From: CAZJHX01 sp964545715 | Lineage (GTDB): Bacteria; Myxococcota_A; UBA9042; GCA-2863065 | Assembly (NCBI GenBank): GCA_964545715.1 | Contig: CAZJHX010000026.1 | Coordinates: forward strand, 1 to 64,000 | Direction of reading: 5' to 3' | Length of the DNA: 64,000 nucleotides | Part shown: in pieces, positions 53,527 to 62,020 of the stretch | Position numbering within the stretch: position 1 is the first letter of the stretch | How the letters are laid out: each line of letters opens with the position of its first letter | Position numbers and translations under genes: made by a program | The notes under the pieces: generated by a model | Databases searched by the model: none | Told to the model about the DNA's origin: nothing | What the model saw: the letters and a program-made list of their open reading frames with translations, nothing else

Positions 53527-55800
53527 TTAGCTTGCGCCGCAGGCCTCGAGGGCGGCTGCAACGTCACCTGCGCGCTGATAGCGGGCTGCGCGGTCCTTGG
53601 CGACCGTCTTCAGCAACACGTCCGCGACCCCGGCGGGCAGCGTCTTTACGAGCTCGGTGGGATGCGGCGGCGCGGTGTGCTGGTGATGATAGAAGACGTT
53701 GCCCTCGGGGAACGGCACGTCGCCCGTGTACATCACGTACAGCAGGCACCCCAGGCTGTAGAGATCGGTGCGGTGGTCCAGGAAGTCGCGACGGATCTGC
53801 TCGGGGCTCATATAGAAGGGCGTGCCGCACAAGAAGACCGACTTGTCCGGGTTCTCGTCCAGCGCCTTGGCCAGGCCGAAGTCCAGCAGCTTCACGTTGC
53901 CGTACTTGTCGACCATGATGTTGCCCGGCTTGATGTCGCGATGGATGACCTGGCGCTCGTGCGCATAGTCCAGCGCCGACGCCAGCTGTTTCACCAGCGG
54001 CAGGCATTGCGCGTGCGTCAGGGTGCCGCCGCTGTCCACGACCAGGTCTGCGATCGTCTGCCCCTCGACCATCTCCATCGAGAAGTAGAGGGTCTCTTCT
54101 TCCTGCCCGATATCGAAGATCGTCACGATGTTCGGGTGCGTCAGGCTGGCCGCCGTCTTGGCTTCACGCTTGAAGTACTTGCGCGCGACCTCCGTGGGAA
54201 GCAGCGCCTGGTGCAGGAACTTCACCACCACATCGCGACCCAGCGCGCGATCCGTCGCACGGTAGACCACGCCGTTGCCGCCCTGGCCCATCTGGCCCTT
54301 CCACTCGTAGCGGCGGTTCAGCTCGTCGATGTCCGGTGGCGCCCCGGCAGCGCCCTCGGGAGCCGTAACGATCTGCGGACCCAGCGGCGCTGCCGGCTTC
54401 GGCTTAGCAGCTGCCTCGCCCTCAGGCGTCTCGCGTCGTGCACCCGGCGAGCTCGCGGTCCGGCGACGACCTGCCAGCGGCTGTTGTGACCGCCCAAAGG
54501 TGCGGGTGGCGCGCTTTCTCTCAGACGGCGCCGACTTTGCGCCGCTCTTGTCCAGCGCCTCGGTCTCGAACTCCGCCAGCCCGGACTGCTCCAGCCGCGC
54601 CGCCCACGCAGTGACATCCGGCGTACCCAGCCCCGCCGTGATGATGCGGCCCAGGATGTTCAGCGCCGCCCGCAGGCGCCCGATGCCCTCCTGAATCTGC
54701 GCCACGCGCATGAACAGGACCTTGTTTTTGGAGTCGGGCTGCCGCTCCTTTAAGAAGATCGTGTAGGCGTCCGCCGCCTCCTGCAGCTTCCCGCCGCGCT
54801 CATAGATCTGGCCGCGGAACAGCCCGGCGTCGTCAAAGTGCTTGTCCAGCGGGCCCAGCGCCTCGAAGTACTGCAGGGCGCGCTCAAAGTCGCCTTCCTC
54901 AAAGGCCAGCCGCCCCGCCTGATAGCTGCGGCCTGCCTTGTTCAGCGACTTCGCCTGGCTGTCCAGGTCGCCCAGCCGCCCATAACACTCGGCGGCCTCT
55001 TCCCACTGGTTGGCCTCTTCGTACAGCTTTGCGGCCGGTCCGTACTCGCCGTTCATCGCAAAGAGCTTGGCCGCTTCGTCCGCCTTGCCCGCCCGTCGCA
55101 GCGCCTCCACCGCTTTGGGCATGTCGCCCGCACGGATGAGCTCCTGCGCGGCCTTCAGCATGTCCTTGGCGGCCACGTAGTAGCGCGCGGCCTCCATGTG
55201 CATGCCTTTGCGCGACAGGGCCTCGGCGTCCAGAATGTTGGCGCGCTGCTCGTCGCCGATCTGGCGCAGCACCTTGGCCGCGGATGCGGGGTCGTCGCCG
55301 GCCAGATAGCAGTCGACCGCCTTCTTGTGCGCGCCCGCCTGCAGGTAGAGACGCGCCGCCTTGCCCGGCTCGTTGGCGTCGATGAGGATCTTGGCCGCGC
55401 GGTGGTACTCCTTGACATCCACCCACGCGTTGACGGCGCGCTCGATGTCGCCGCTCTTCTCCAGCGCCTGTGCGTACAGGCGGCCGTCGTGCATCTTCTT
55501 GGCGTACAGCGCGGCCGCGGCGTAGTCCCCGATCCCGATCGCCTGGTCATAGCTCTGCCGCAGGTTGCCGATCGTTCCGCTGCCGGAGACGGTCGTGCCG
55601 CCCTCGGTACCGCCGCCTCCCTGCGCTCGCCGATGGCTGCGCAGGTACTCGATCTCTTCGCGCCGCTTTACGTTGCGGAAGTGCAGCATGAGCGCGATCC
55701 CACCGCCGCCCAGAATAGCCGCAGCTATCCCCAGCAGTACGTAGTTGACGCTGCTCCCCTTGGCCAAGACGACCAGGACTGCGATCACGGGCGAGGTCAA
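53527..55800 (-). CDS. TPR / Ser-Thr protein kinase with C-terminal kinase domain
   Basis: 757 aa from TTG 55800, preceded by GGAGACC at 5-nt spacing; an upstream GTG at 55890 would add 30 residues with no clear ribosome site. N-terminal membrane helices (VIAVLVVLAKG; VLLGIAAAILGGGGIALML) are followed by an acidic/Gly-rich linker, then about 10 TPR-like repeats (about 85-400), a disordered stretch, and a complete Hanks kinase (about 495-757): GQGGNGVVY, VVKF Lys (about 524), HRDIKPGN (about 620), DFG (about 638), SPEQ. Having the TPRs before the kinase reverses the usual order. It may phosphorylate FHA-binding targets; an FHA protein is 25 kb away. Confidence 0.92.
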   Translation of the reverse strand: MTSPVIAVLVVLAKGSSVNYVLLGIAAAILGGGGIALMLHFRNVKRREEIEYLRSHRRAQGGGGTEGGTTVSGSGTIGNLRQSYDQAIGIGDYAAAALYAKKMHDGRLYAQALEKSGDIERAVNAWVDVKEYHRAAKILIDANEPGKAARLYLQAGAHKKAVDCYLAGDDPASAAKVLRQIGDEQRANILDAEALSRKGMHMEAARYYVAAKDMLKAAQELIRAGDMPKAVEALRRAGKADEAAKLFAMNGEYGPAAKLYEEANQWEEAAECYGRLGDLDSQAKSLNKAGRSYQAGRLAFEEGDFERALQYFEALGPLDKHFDDAGLFRGQIYERGGKLQEAADAYTIFLKERQPDSKNKVLFMRVAQIQEGIGRLRAALNILGRIITAGLGTPDVTAWAARLEQSGLAEFETEALDKSGAKSAPSERKRATRTFGRSQQPLAGRRRTASSPGARRETPEGEAAAKPKPAAPLGPQIVTAPEGAAGAPPDIDELNRRYEWKGQMGQGGNGVVYRATDRALGRDVVVKFLHQALLPTEVARKYFKREAKTAASLTHPNIVTIFDIGQEEETLYFSMEMVEGQTIADLVVDSGGTLTHAQCLPLVKQLASALDYAHERQVIHRDIKPGNIMVDKYGNVKLLDFGLAKALDENPDKSVFLCGTPFYMSPEQIRRDFLDHRTDLYSLGCLLYVMYTGDVPFPEGNVFYHHQHTAPPHPTELVKTLPAGVADVLLKTVAKDRAARYQRAGDVAAALEACGAS

Positions 55801-55847
55801 AAGGTCTCCAATGCCCTTCAGTAACGCTCTTTGGCAACCTACATGGT

Positions 55848-55876
55848 TTGCCAGCAAGGCTACAATTTTATATACC
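55848..55876 (+). promoter_or_regulatory. Promoter of the beta-oxidation operon
   Basis: TTGCCA (55848-55853), 17 bp, TATACC (55871-55876), 35 bp ahead of the thiolase ATG. An AT-rich -10 stands out in this GC-rich region. Confidence 0.5.
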
Positions 55877-55881
55877 CGCGA

Positions 55882-55894
55882 GGTTGTCACAACC
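55882..55894. promoter_or_regulatory. Palindromic operator between divergent genes
   Basis: GGTTGT-C-ACAACC, a perfect 13-bp palindrome just downstream of the thiolase -10. Positioned to block transcription of the fatty-acid operon, perhaps by a TetR/FadR-like repressor. The regulator is not in this window. Confidence 0.45.
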
Positions 55895-55911
55895 GTCGGG
55901 GGAGAAGAAGT

Positions 55912-57072
55912 ATGGCAGACGCGTTCATTCTGGAGGCGATTCGTACGCCGATCGGTAAACGGAAGGGCGGTCTAGCTCATATTCGGCCTGACGACTTAGC
56001 GGCACAATGTCTCAACGGATTGGTCGATCGGGCCAAGATCGAGCCGGTTCACGTCGAAGATGTGGTCATGGGCTGCGTCACCCAGGTCGGTGAGCAGGGG
56101 CTCAACATCGGCCGGACCGCCGTGTTGGCCGCTGGGTGGCCCGTCACCGTGCCGGGCACCAGCGTCAACCGCATGTGCGCGTCCAGCCTGCAGGCGACCA
56201 ACTTCGCTGCTCAGGCCGTGATGGCCGGGGCGATGGACCTGACGGTCGGCGCCGGCGTGGAGAGCATGACCCGAGTTCAGATGGGCGGCGACGCGGGCCC
56301 GATCAGCTCGCTGGTCAGCGACCGCTTCGATATCATCGGTCAGGGCGTCTCCGCTGAGCTGATCGCCGAGCGCTTCGGCTTCAGCCGGCAGGACCTGGAT
56401 GCGCTGTCGGTGGAGAGCCACACGCGCGCGGTCAACGCCATCGACAACGGCTACTTCGAGCGGGAGATCATGCCCGTGCAGGCGCCCGATCCGGACGGCA
56501 ATGAGGTCACGATCAGTGTGGACGAGGGACCGCGCCGCGGCTCGACCCTGGCCTCGGTGTCGGGGCTGCGTCCGCCGTTCAAGACCGATGGCGTGGTGAC
56601 GGCGGCCAGCGCCAGTCAAATCTCCGACGGCGCGGCGGCGATCCTCATCGGCAGCGCGAGCAAGGCTGCTGCTCTGGGTGTGAAGCCGCGCGCCAAGATC
56701 CGCAGCATGGCGGTGGCCGGGTCCGATCCAACGATGATGCTGCTGGCGCCGGCGCCCGCAACGCTGATGGCTCTGGACAAGGCGGGGCTCACGCTGGGGG
56801 ACATCGATCTGTTCGAGGTCAACGAGGCGTTCGGCTCCGTCGTGTTGGCGTGGGAGAAGCTGCTCGAGGATTACAACGACCGCGATGACCTCATGGCCGT
56901 CACCAACGTCAACGGCGGCGCGATGGCGCTGGGACACCCGCTTGGCTGCTCGGGTGCGCGCCTGCTGGTGACGCTGCTGCACGAGATGGAGCGGCGTGAC
57001 GTGCAGTTTGGGCTCGCCACCCTGTGCATCGGCTTCGGTCAGGGCGTTGCTACGATTATTGAGAGGGTCTGA
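55912..57072 (+). CDS. Thiolase (acetyl-CoA C-acyltransferase)
   Basis: 386 aa, normal length. Active-site Cys in NRMCASSLQA, His in NEAFGS, GGAMALGHPLGCSGAR, and the C-terminal CIGFGQG with the second Cys. It cleaves 3-ketoacyl-CoA in beta-oxidation (or condenses acetyl-CoA in reverse). GGGGGAG precedes ATG 55912. It lies 1 bp before the SDR/hydratase fusion gene, making a compact two-gene operon that supplies the last three steps of beta-oxidation. Confidence 0.95.
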   Translation: MADAFILEAIRTPIGKRKGGLAHIRPDDLAAQCLNGLVDRAKIEPVHVEDVVMGCVTQVGEQGLNIGRTAVLAAGWPVTVPGTSVNRMCASSLQATNFAAQAVMAGAMDLTVGAGVESMTRVQMGGDAGPISSLVSDRFDIIGQGVSAELIAERFGFSRQDLDALSVESHTRAVNAIDNGYFEREIMPVQAPDPDGNEVTISVDEGPRRGSTLASVSGLRPPFKTDGVVTAASASQISDGAAAILIGSASKAAALGVKPRAKIRSMAVAGSDPTMMLLAPAPATLMALDKAGLTLGDIDLFEVNEAFGSVVLAWEKLLEDYNDRDDLMAVTNVNGGAMALGHPLGCSGARLLVTLLHEMERRDVQFGLATLCIGFGQGVATIIERV

Positions 57073-57073
57073 G

Positions 57074-59551
57074 ATGGGCATTCTTGACGGAAAAGTCGCG
57101 ATCATCACTGGTGCGGGCGGCGGTCTGGGGCGCGCTTATGCGCTGTTGTTCGCCGCCGAGGGCGCCAAGGTTGTGGTCAACGATCTGGGCGGCGCCATGG
57201 ACGGCGGCGGCGGCGGCAACGCGATGGCCGATCAGGTCGTGGCGGAGATCGCCGAGGCGGGTGGCACCGCGGTCGCTAACTACGCGTCCGTGTCCGATCC
57301 GGACGGGGCCCAGTCCATGGTCGACGACGCAGTCAACCACTTCGGCGGCCTGGATATCCTGATCAACAACGCCGGGATCCTGCGGGACAAGACCCTGCTG
57401 AAGCTGCCTATCGACCACTTCGACCTGGTGATTGCGGTCCACGCGCGCGGGTCGTTTCTGTGCGGCAAGGCGGCGGCGGCCAAGATGCGCGAGCTGGGGG
57501 GTGGCGGCACGATCGTCAACACCAGCTCCATCGCCGGGCTGAAGGGCAACTTCGGGCAGACCAACTATGCGTGCGCCAAGGCCGGCATCGCCGGTATGAC
57601 GCGCGTGTGGGGCATGGAGCTCGGGCGCCACGGCATTCGCTGCAACGCGATCGCGCCGATGGCAAAGACGCGGATGACCGAAGATATCTCGGCCGTGCCG
57701 GACGACATCACGCCTGAGCAGATCGCGCCGATGGTGCTGTATCTGGCGAGCGACATGTCCGAGGCGGTGAACGGCCGCATCTTCGGGTGCCACGGCCCGC
57801 ACCTGTTCGAGTACCACATGGTGCTGTCGCCGGGCGTCAACCTCGACACGCCGCTGTGGACCGCGGACCTGATCCACGAGCGTCTGGACGAGATCTCGGC
57901 GCTACCTGAGCCCGAGGGGCCGGCCAGCGCTGCGGGGGACGGCGAGCGCAGCATCAGCGAGGTGTGCAACGAGGTCTTCGAGACGATGGCGACCGTCTTT
58001 GTGGCGGAGAAGGCCGGCGACTGGGAGAGCGTCATCCACTTCGAGATCACGGGCACCGGCTCCTGGGGTGTCACGGTAAAGGACGGCGGCTGCTCTTCAT
58101 CCAAGGGTCAGCCGGACGGGACGAAGTGCACGATCACCTACGACTCCGCGGACACGCTGCTGGCCACGGTGTCGGGCAAGATGAACCCGCAGCAGGCCTT
58201 CATGGGCGGCAAGATCAAGGCCGACAACATGGGCGACCTGATGAAGTTCGCCACCTGCTTCGACATGAAGAAGGCGGCGGCGATCGCGCGTGAGCGGGCG
58301 GCCGCCGGCGAGCCCAAGAAGCGCAGCATTCACGACCAGGTCGACGAGGTGTTCACGCGGATGCCGGCGGCGTTCGTGCCTGAGAAGGCGGCCGGCTGGG
58401 CGGCCACGATGCACTTCGAGATCTCCGGCACCGGCTCGTACACGATCACGGTGGCCGATGGCACGTGTGACTCCTCGAAGGGCGCGCCCGACGACGCGAC
58501 GTGCACCATTACATACGACACGGCGCAGACGCTGCTGGACACGATGACCGGCAAGGCCAACCCGCAGCAGGCGTTTATGGCCGGGCGGATCAAGGCCGAC
58601 AACATGGGCGACTTGATGAAGTTCGCGCAGTGCTTCGACCGCAAGAAGGCCGGGGAGCTGGCCAAGGCGGAGGCCGCGGCGGACGATGCACCGAAGGCGG
58701 AGGGGATGAACCGCGCCGTGATCGGGCGGACCTATCGGACGGGCGCGGAGTTCGTCTATCGCGAGCACACCGAGGCCTACGCACAGGCGACCAACGACGC
58801 CAACGACGCCTACGTCGGGACCAACGGCGTGGTCGCGCCGCCCATCTTTCCGGTGCGGGCCCTGATGCCGGTGGTGGGCGAGGCGGTGATGGACCGGGAG
58901 CTGAACGCCGATCTGATGCGCCTGGTGCACGGCGAGCAGGACATGATCTTCCACAGCACGCTGCAGCCCTGGGATCTGGTGGCCGCGCGCGCAACGGTCG
59001 AGGAGATCGAGACCAAGGCCAGTGGCGAGCTGTTGAAGGTGCGCCAGCGTTTGCTGCGAGACGGCGAGACGGTGTGCGAGGTGATCAGCGGCTACTTCGT
59101 TCGCGCCAAGCGCAAGCCCGACGAGCCGAAGCCCGAAAAGAAGGCGGACGAGGCTGAGGCGGAGGAGCGCGAGATCCTGTTCGAGTCCACGTACACCGTG
59201 GACAGCGACCAGACATATCGCTACGCGGACGCCAGCCTGGACAAGAACCCGATTCACGTCGACGAGAACGCCGCCAAGGCCGCCGGGCATCCAAGCGTTA
59301 TCAACCATGGTTTGTGCACCATGGCGATGACTTGTCGGGAGGTCGTAAACGAGCTGTGTGCCGGTGATCCGACGCGTCTGCAGCGGCTCAAGGTGCGGTT
59401 TACCAAGATTGTCCTGCCCAACGACGAGTTGACGACCCGTTCGTGGCCGGTGGAAGACAACGGCGACTACGTCACAGTGGGTGTCGAAACGACCAACCAG
59501 AAGGGCGAGATCGTCATCGGCAACGCCATCGCTGAGATTCGCGCGATTTAG
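57074..59551 (+). CDS. Multifunctional beta-oxidation enzyme: SDR-SCP2-SCP2-hydratase
   Basis: 825 aa from ATG 57074. Residues 1-290 are a short-chain dehydrogenase (GAGGGLGRAYA cofactor motif, SSIAG Ser, YACAK catalytic Tyr/Lys). Two SCP2 sterol-carrier-like domains follow (about 293-405 and 418-530), then a hydratase-2 pair of hot-dog folds (about 544-690 and 703-825) with DKNPIHVD and NHGLCTM. It resembles eukaryotic MFE-2 (HSD17B4), but there the order is SDR-hydratase-SCP2 with one SCP2. It should carry out 3-hydroxyacyl-CoA dehydrogenation and enoyl-CoA hydration. It is directly downstream of thiolase. Confidence 0.93.
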   Translation: MGILDGKVAIITGAGGGLGRAYALLFAAEGAKVVVNDLGGAMDGGGGGNAMADQVVAEIAEAGGTAVANYASVSDPDGAQSMVDDAVNHFGGLDILINNAGILRDKTLLKLPIDHFDLVIAVHARGSFLCGKAAAAKMRELGGGGTIVNTSSIAGLKGNFGQTNYACAKAGIAGMTRVWGMELGRHGIRCNAIAPMAKTRMTEDISAVPDDITPEQIAPMVLYLASDMSEAVNGRIFGCHGPHLFEYHMVLSPGVNLDTPLWTADLIHERLDEISALPEPEGPASAAGDGERSISEVCNEVFETMATVFVAEKAGDWESVIHFEITGTGSWGVTVKDGGCSSSKGQPDGTKCTITYDSADTLLATVSGKMNPQQAFMGGKIKADNMGDLMKFATCFDMKKAAAIARERAAAGEPKKRSIHDQVDEVFTRMPAAFVPEKAAGWAATMHFEISGTGSYTITVADGTCDSSKGAPDDATCTITYDTAQTLLDTMTGKANPQQAFMAGRIKADNMGDLMKFAQCFDRKKAGELAKAEAAADDAPKAEGMNRAVIGRTYRTGAEFVYREHTEAYAQATNDANDAYVGTNGVVAPPIFPVRALMPVVGEAVMDRELNADLMRLVHGEQDMIFHSTLQPWDLVAARATVEEIETKASGELLKVRQRLLRDGETVCEVISGYFVRAKRKPDEPKPEKKADEAEAEEREILFESTYTVDSDQTYRYADASLDKNPIHVDENAAKAAGHPSVINHGLCTMAMTCREVVNELCAGDPTRLQRLKVRFTKIVLPNDELTTRSWPVEDNGDYVTVGVETTNQKGEIVIGNAIAEIRAI
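57953..58700 (+). repeat. In-frame tandem duplication of the SCP2 domain
   Basis: Two units of about 375 bp (57953-58327 and 58328-58700) encode SCP2 copies that match at 65 of 93 hand-aligned residues, with identical blocks such as NPQQAFM and KADNMGDLMKFA. This indicates duplication within the gene rather than recruitment of two different domains. Confidence 0.8.
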
Positions 59552-59577
59552 CTAAACGCGGTACTGCGTCCCAGTTT

Positions 59578-59628
59578 ACTGTTCAATCAGTCAATATGTG
59601 ATTTTTAACTGTACAGTGTACATATAAC
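59578..59628 (+). promoter_or_regulatory. TGTACA/ACTGT palindromes upstream of PATAN-like gene
   Basis: ACTG-TTCAAT-CAGT (59578-59591), the perfect palindrome ACTGTACAGT (59608-59617), and a second TGTACA (59617-59622), followed by TATAAC (59623-59628), a plausible -10. The operators would overlap the -35 to -10 region, so repression is expected. Similar ACTG/CAGT motifs occur at 768-820. Confidence 0.45.
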
Positions 59629-59647
59629 TGTGCAACACTCCTCGTAA

Positions 59648-59664
59648 CCCGCGGTTTATGCGGG
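59648..59664 (+). other. Leader hairpin before ribosome site
   Basis: CCCGC-GGTTTAT-GCGGG, 5-bp GC stem, directly abutting the GGGGGAGG ribosome-binding sequence of the gene at 59677. May act as an mRNA 5' stabiliser or translational control element. Confidence 0.35.
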
Positions 59665-59676
59665 GGAGGTTCCAAC

Positions 59677-60537
59677 ATGTTGCTCAGCGCAAGCGAAATC
59701 TGGCGACCGACGACTCTCAGCGGAAAGATCACGGGCAGTGTGCGGGCCAAGCCCAGCAAGCCGGATCCACGGACCGTTGTGGAGCGGCCGCTCGTCGTGG
59801 CGCTGCTGGACGTGGCTCTACATGGCGCGTCGGCGGTGATTCGGGTGCGGTCGTCCTGGGAGCGGATCACGCTTCTGCTGGACCGTGGCCGTCTGGTCCT
59901 GGCCACCAGCGACCGCGAGAGCGACGATGACGGGCTGGCCACGGAGCTGGTTGACTCGCGCCTGATTCCACAGCCCATGCTGGACGAGATCCGCGCCGAG
60001 CGCGTGCCTGAGGCGCAGACGCTGGCGCATCTGGTCTATCGCTGTGGCGCCCTGGGCATGGGCGAGCTGCGGCAGGCCATGCGTCGCGTGTATGCGGCGC
60101 GACTGACCCGAGCGCTGGCCATGACGGACGGTCAGATCGGCGTTGAGCAGCGCCCCCACAACGAGAGCCTGCGTCCGCGCATGTCGACCGACGTGCTGCC
60201 GGCGGTGGCCAAGTGCCTGCGCGACGGGCTGGACACGTATGCCTACAACCGCCTGGTGCCGCTGCTGAACTACAGCAGCGAAGAGCATGTGTGGCTGGCC
60301 ACCGAGGACGAGACGGTGTTGGACACGCTCGGGTTCTCGGAGCGTCAGTGGTACCGGCTGGAGCGCCTGCTTGGCGGTGACTACACCGAGCGGGACATCA
60401 TCCGCCTGTGTACGCTGGCAAAAGACGAGACGGCCCAGCTGCTGCTGGTGCTGAAAGCGTTTCGCCTGCTGGTGCCGGTTACCGTAGCGCCTCTGGAAGA
60501 AGCCAGCGCCACGCACCACCTGATGGACGAGCTCTAA
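59677..60537 (+). CDS. DUF4388/PATAN-like domain protein
   Basis: 286 aa from ATG 59677. The central part (about 35-150) fits the DUF4388/PATAN pattern: LLDVALHGASAVIRVRS, WERITLLLDRGRLVLATS, then helices with LAHLVYRCGALGMGELRQAMRR. In these proteins the domain usually accompanies response regulators and chemotaxis-like systems. The C-terminal about 100 aa is helical with no recognised motif. No receiver or membrane segment is seen. Its 3' end overlaps the helicase gene by 59 bp on the opposite strand. The family call is tentative. Confidence 0.55.
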   Translation: MLLSASEIWRPTTLSGKITGSVRAKPSKPDPRTVVERPLVVALLDVALHGASAVIRVRSSWERITLLLDRGRLVLATSDRESDDDGLATELVDSRLIPQPMLDEIRAERVPEAQTLAHLVYRCGALGMGELRQAMRRVYAARLTRALAMTDGQIGVEQRPHNESLRPRMSTDVLPAVAKCLRDGLDTYAYNRLVPLLNYSSEEHVWLATEDETVLDTLGFSERQWYRLERLLGGDYTERDIIRLCTLAKDETAQLLLVLKAFRLLVPVTVAPLEEASATHHLMDEL

Positions 60538-62020
60538 ACGAGGGCGCCGCCGCCGCCGCATCTCCCCCGCGCGCCAGCTGAACGCTGGACTTCTGAATCC
60601 CGACGACCCGCCGCACCTGGCCGCCCAGCACGACCGTATCCCCGATGTTGATCCGCGTTAGCGCGGTGCCGATGACCCGTCCGCTGGCCGCGTCCTTGAA
60701 CGTGAACTCGCGCGTGTCCGGGATGTTGCTGTGGATGTGGCCCTTTTCGCCGCTGTCCATCAGCTTGGTGGCAGGCTTGACCTGATCGCGCCAGGGCTCG
60801 ACCCACTCCTCGTCGATCAGGTGCTCCAATAGCAGATCGACCGTGTGCTCGTCGGCCAGCGGCGCCACGATCGCGGCCACTCGCGCGACTGGAACCCCGC
60901 GGGGCGCCGCAAATAGCACACTCAGGATCTGTTGCAGGGCTACGCTGGCGTCGCCGGTGGCCTCGGTCTCCTCCACGGTGCCGGTGGCGGCCAGCTCGCC
61001 CAGCGTTTCGAAGGTCGCCGGGTCGTCCTCGCCCTCACACAGCCCGATGGCGAAGATGCTCGGCTCGCGGCGGCAGGCTCGGCCGATGCGCTGCTGAAAG
61101 GCGCTGGGCACGAGCGGAGGCCCGTGCAGCACGACCGCGGTGACGTCGCCGATGTCGATGCCGATCTCCAGTGTCATGGTCGCGACGCACAGCCCCCACG
61201 GCCACTGCTGCATGGCCGTCTCGACGCTGCGGCGCTCGCGGGCGCTGAGGCTGCCGTGGTGCGCGACAATCCGGTTCTTGGGCCAGAAGCGGGCCAGCTC
61301 GGTGGCCATGGTCTCGACCTGGCGGCGGGTGTTGCAAAACCACAGCACCTTGTGGCGCTTGGCCTCTCGGCAGCGTTTGATGGCGTCCTCGGGCTCGTAC
61401 ACCAGCTGCAGATCCAGCGCGCGGGGCTCGCCCACGTCGACGATGGTGGCGTCGTCGCCCACATAGCGCTCTGCCAGCGCCTGCGGATCGTGCACGGTCG
61501 CTGAGAGGGCCACGCGCTGCAAGCCCTGGGGCAGCCGGTTGAGCAGTACGCGCAGCTGGTCGCCGCGAAACGAGCCGTCCAAAAGGTGCAGCTCGTCCAG
61601 GACGATCGCCTTGAGGTCGGTGAAGATCGACGCGCGACGACACAGCAGAGAGTCCAGGCTCTCGGGCGTCGTGATCAGCACCGCGACGGGCTCGGTGGCC
61701 CGCAGGGTGGGCAAGTCCCCCGTTTTTGCAGCCAGCGGCAGGCGCAGGGCGCTCAGTGGGCCCTCCAGGCGGCGGCGCAGATCGTTGACCAGGGCGCGCG
61801 TCGGCACGACATAGAGCACGCGCAGGGTCTCGGTGCCCGCCGGCAGATAGCGCTCGACCAGCGGGGCCATCGCGGCTTCGGTTTTGCCGGAGGCGGTGGG
61901 TGAGCAGATCACGGCGTGCTCGCCCTCCAGCAGATGCGGGATGGCCACCGCCTGCACCTGCGTGGGGCGGCCGAAGCTGGCAAAGAAGGGGCCCCAGGTG
62001 CGCCGCAGCAGGCGTCTCAT
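60479..62020 (-). CDS. Lhr-like DEAD/DEAH-box helicase
   Basis: 513 aa from ATG 62020, which overlaps the upstream ATPase stop as ATGA. SF2 motifs: Q-like QVQAVAIPHLL, Walker A SPTASGKTEAA, Ia PTRALVNDL, Ib TTPESLDSL, DELH box (VLDELHLL), III LSATVHD, IV-like VLWFCNTRRQ, V ATMTLEIGIDIGDV, VI QRIGRACRR. It resembles BREX BrxHI and Lhr-core helicases but is shorter than full Lhr (no long C-terminal extension). It is third in a minus-strand ATPase-ATPase-helicase operon, pointing to a DNA-handling defence or repair role. Confidence 0.86.
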   Translation of the reverse strand: MRRLLRRTWGPFFASFGRPTQVQAVAIPHLLEGEHAVICSPTASGKTEAAMAPLVERYLPAGTETLRVLYVVPTRALVNDLRRRLEGPLSALRLPLAAKTGDLPTLRATEPVAVLITTPESLDSLLCRRASIFTDLKAIVLDELHLLDGSFRGDQLRVLLNRLPQGLQRVALSATVHDPQALAERYVGDDATIVDVGEPRALDLQLVYEPEDAIKRCREAKRHKVLWFCNTRRQVETMATELARFWPKNRIVAHHGSLSARERRSVETAMQQWPWGLCVATMTLEIGIDIGDVTAVVLHGPPLVPSAFQQRIGRACRREPSIFAIGLCEGEDDPATFETLGELAATGTVEETEATGDASVALQQILSVLFAAPRGVPVARVAAIVAPLADEHTVDLLLEHLIDEEWVEPWRDQVKPATKLMDSGEKGHIHSNIPDTREFTFKDAASGRVIGTALTRINIGDTVVLGGQVRRVVGIQKSSVQLARGGDAAAAAPSFRARPSGGAWRWLLPEALR

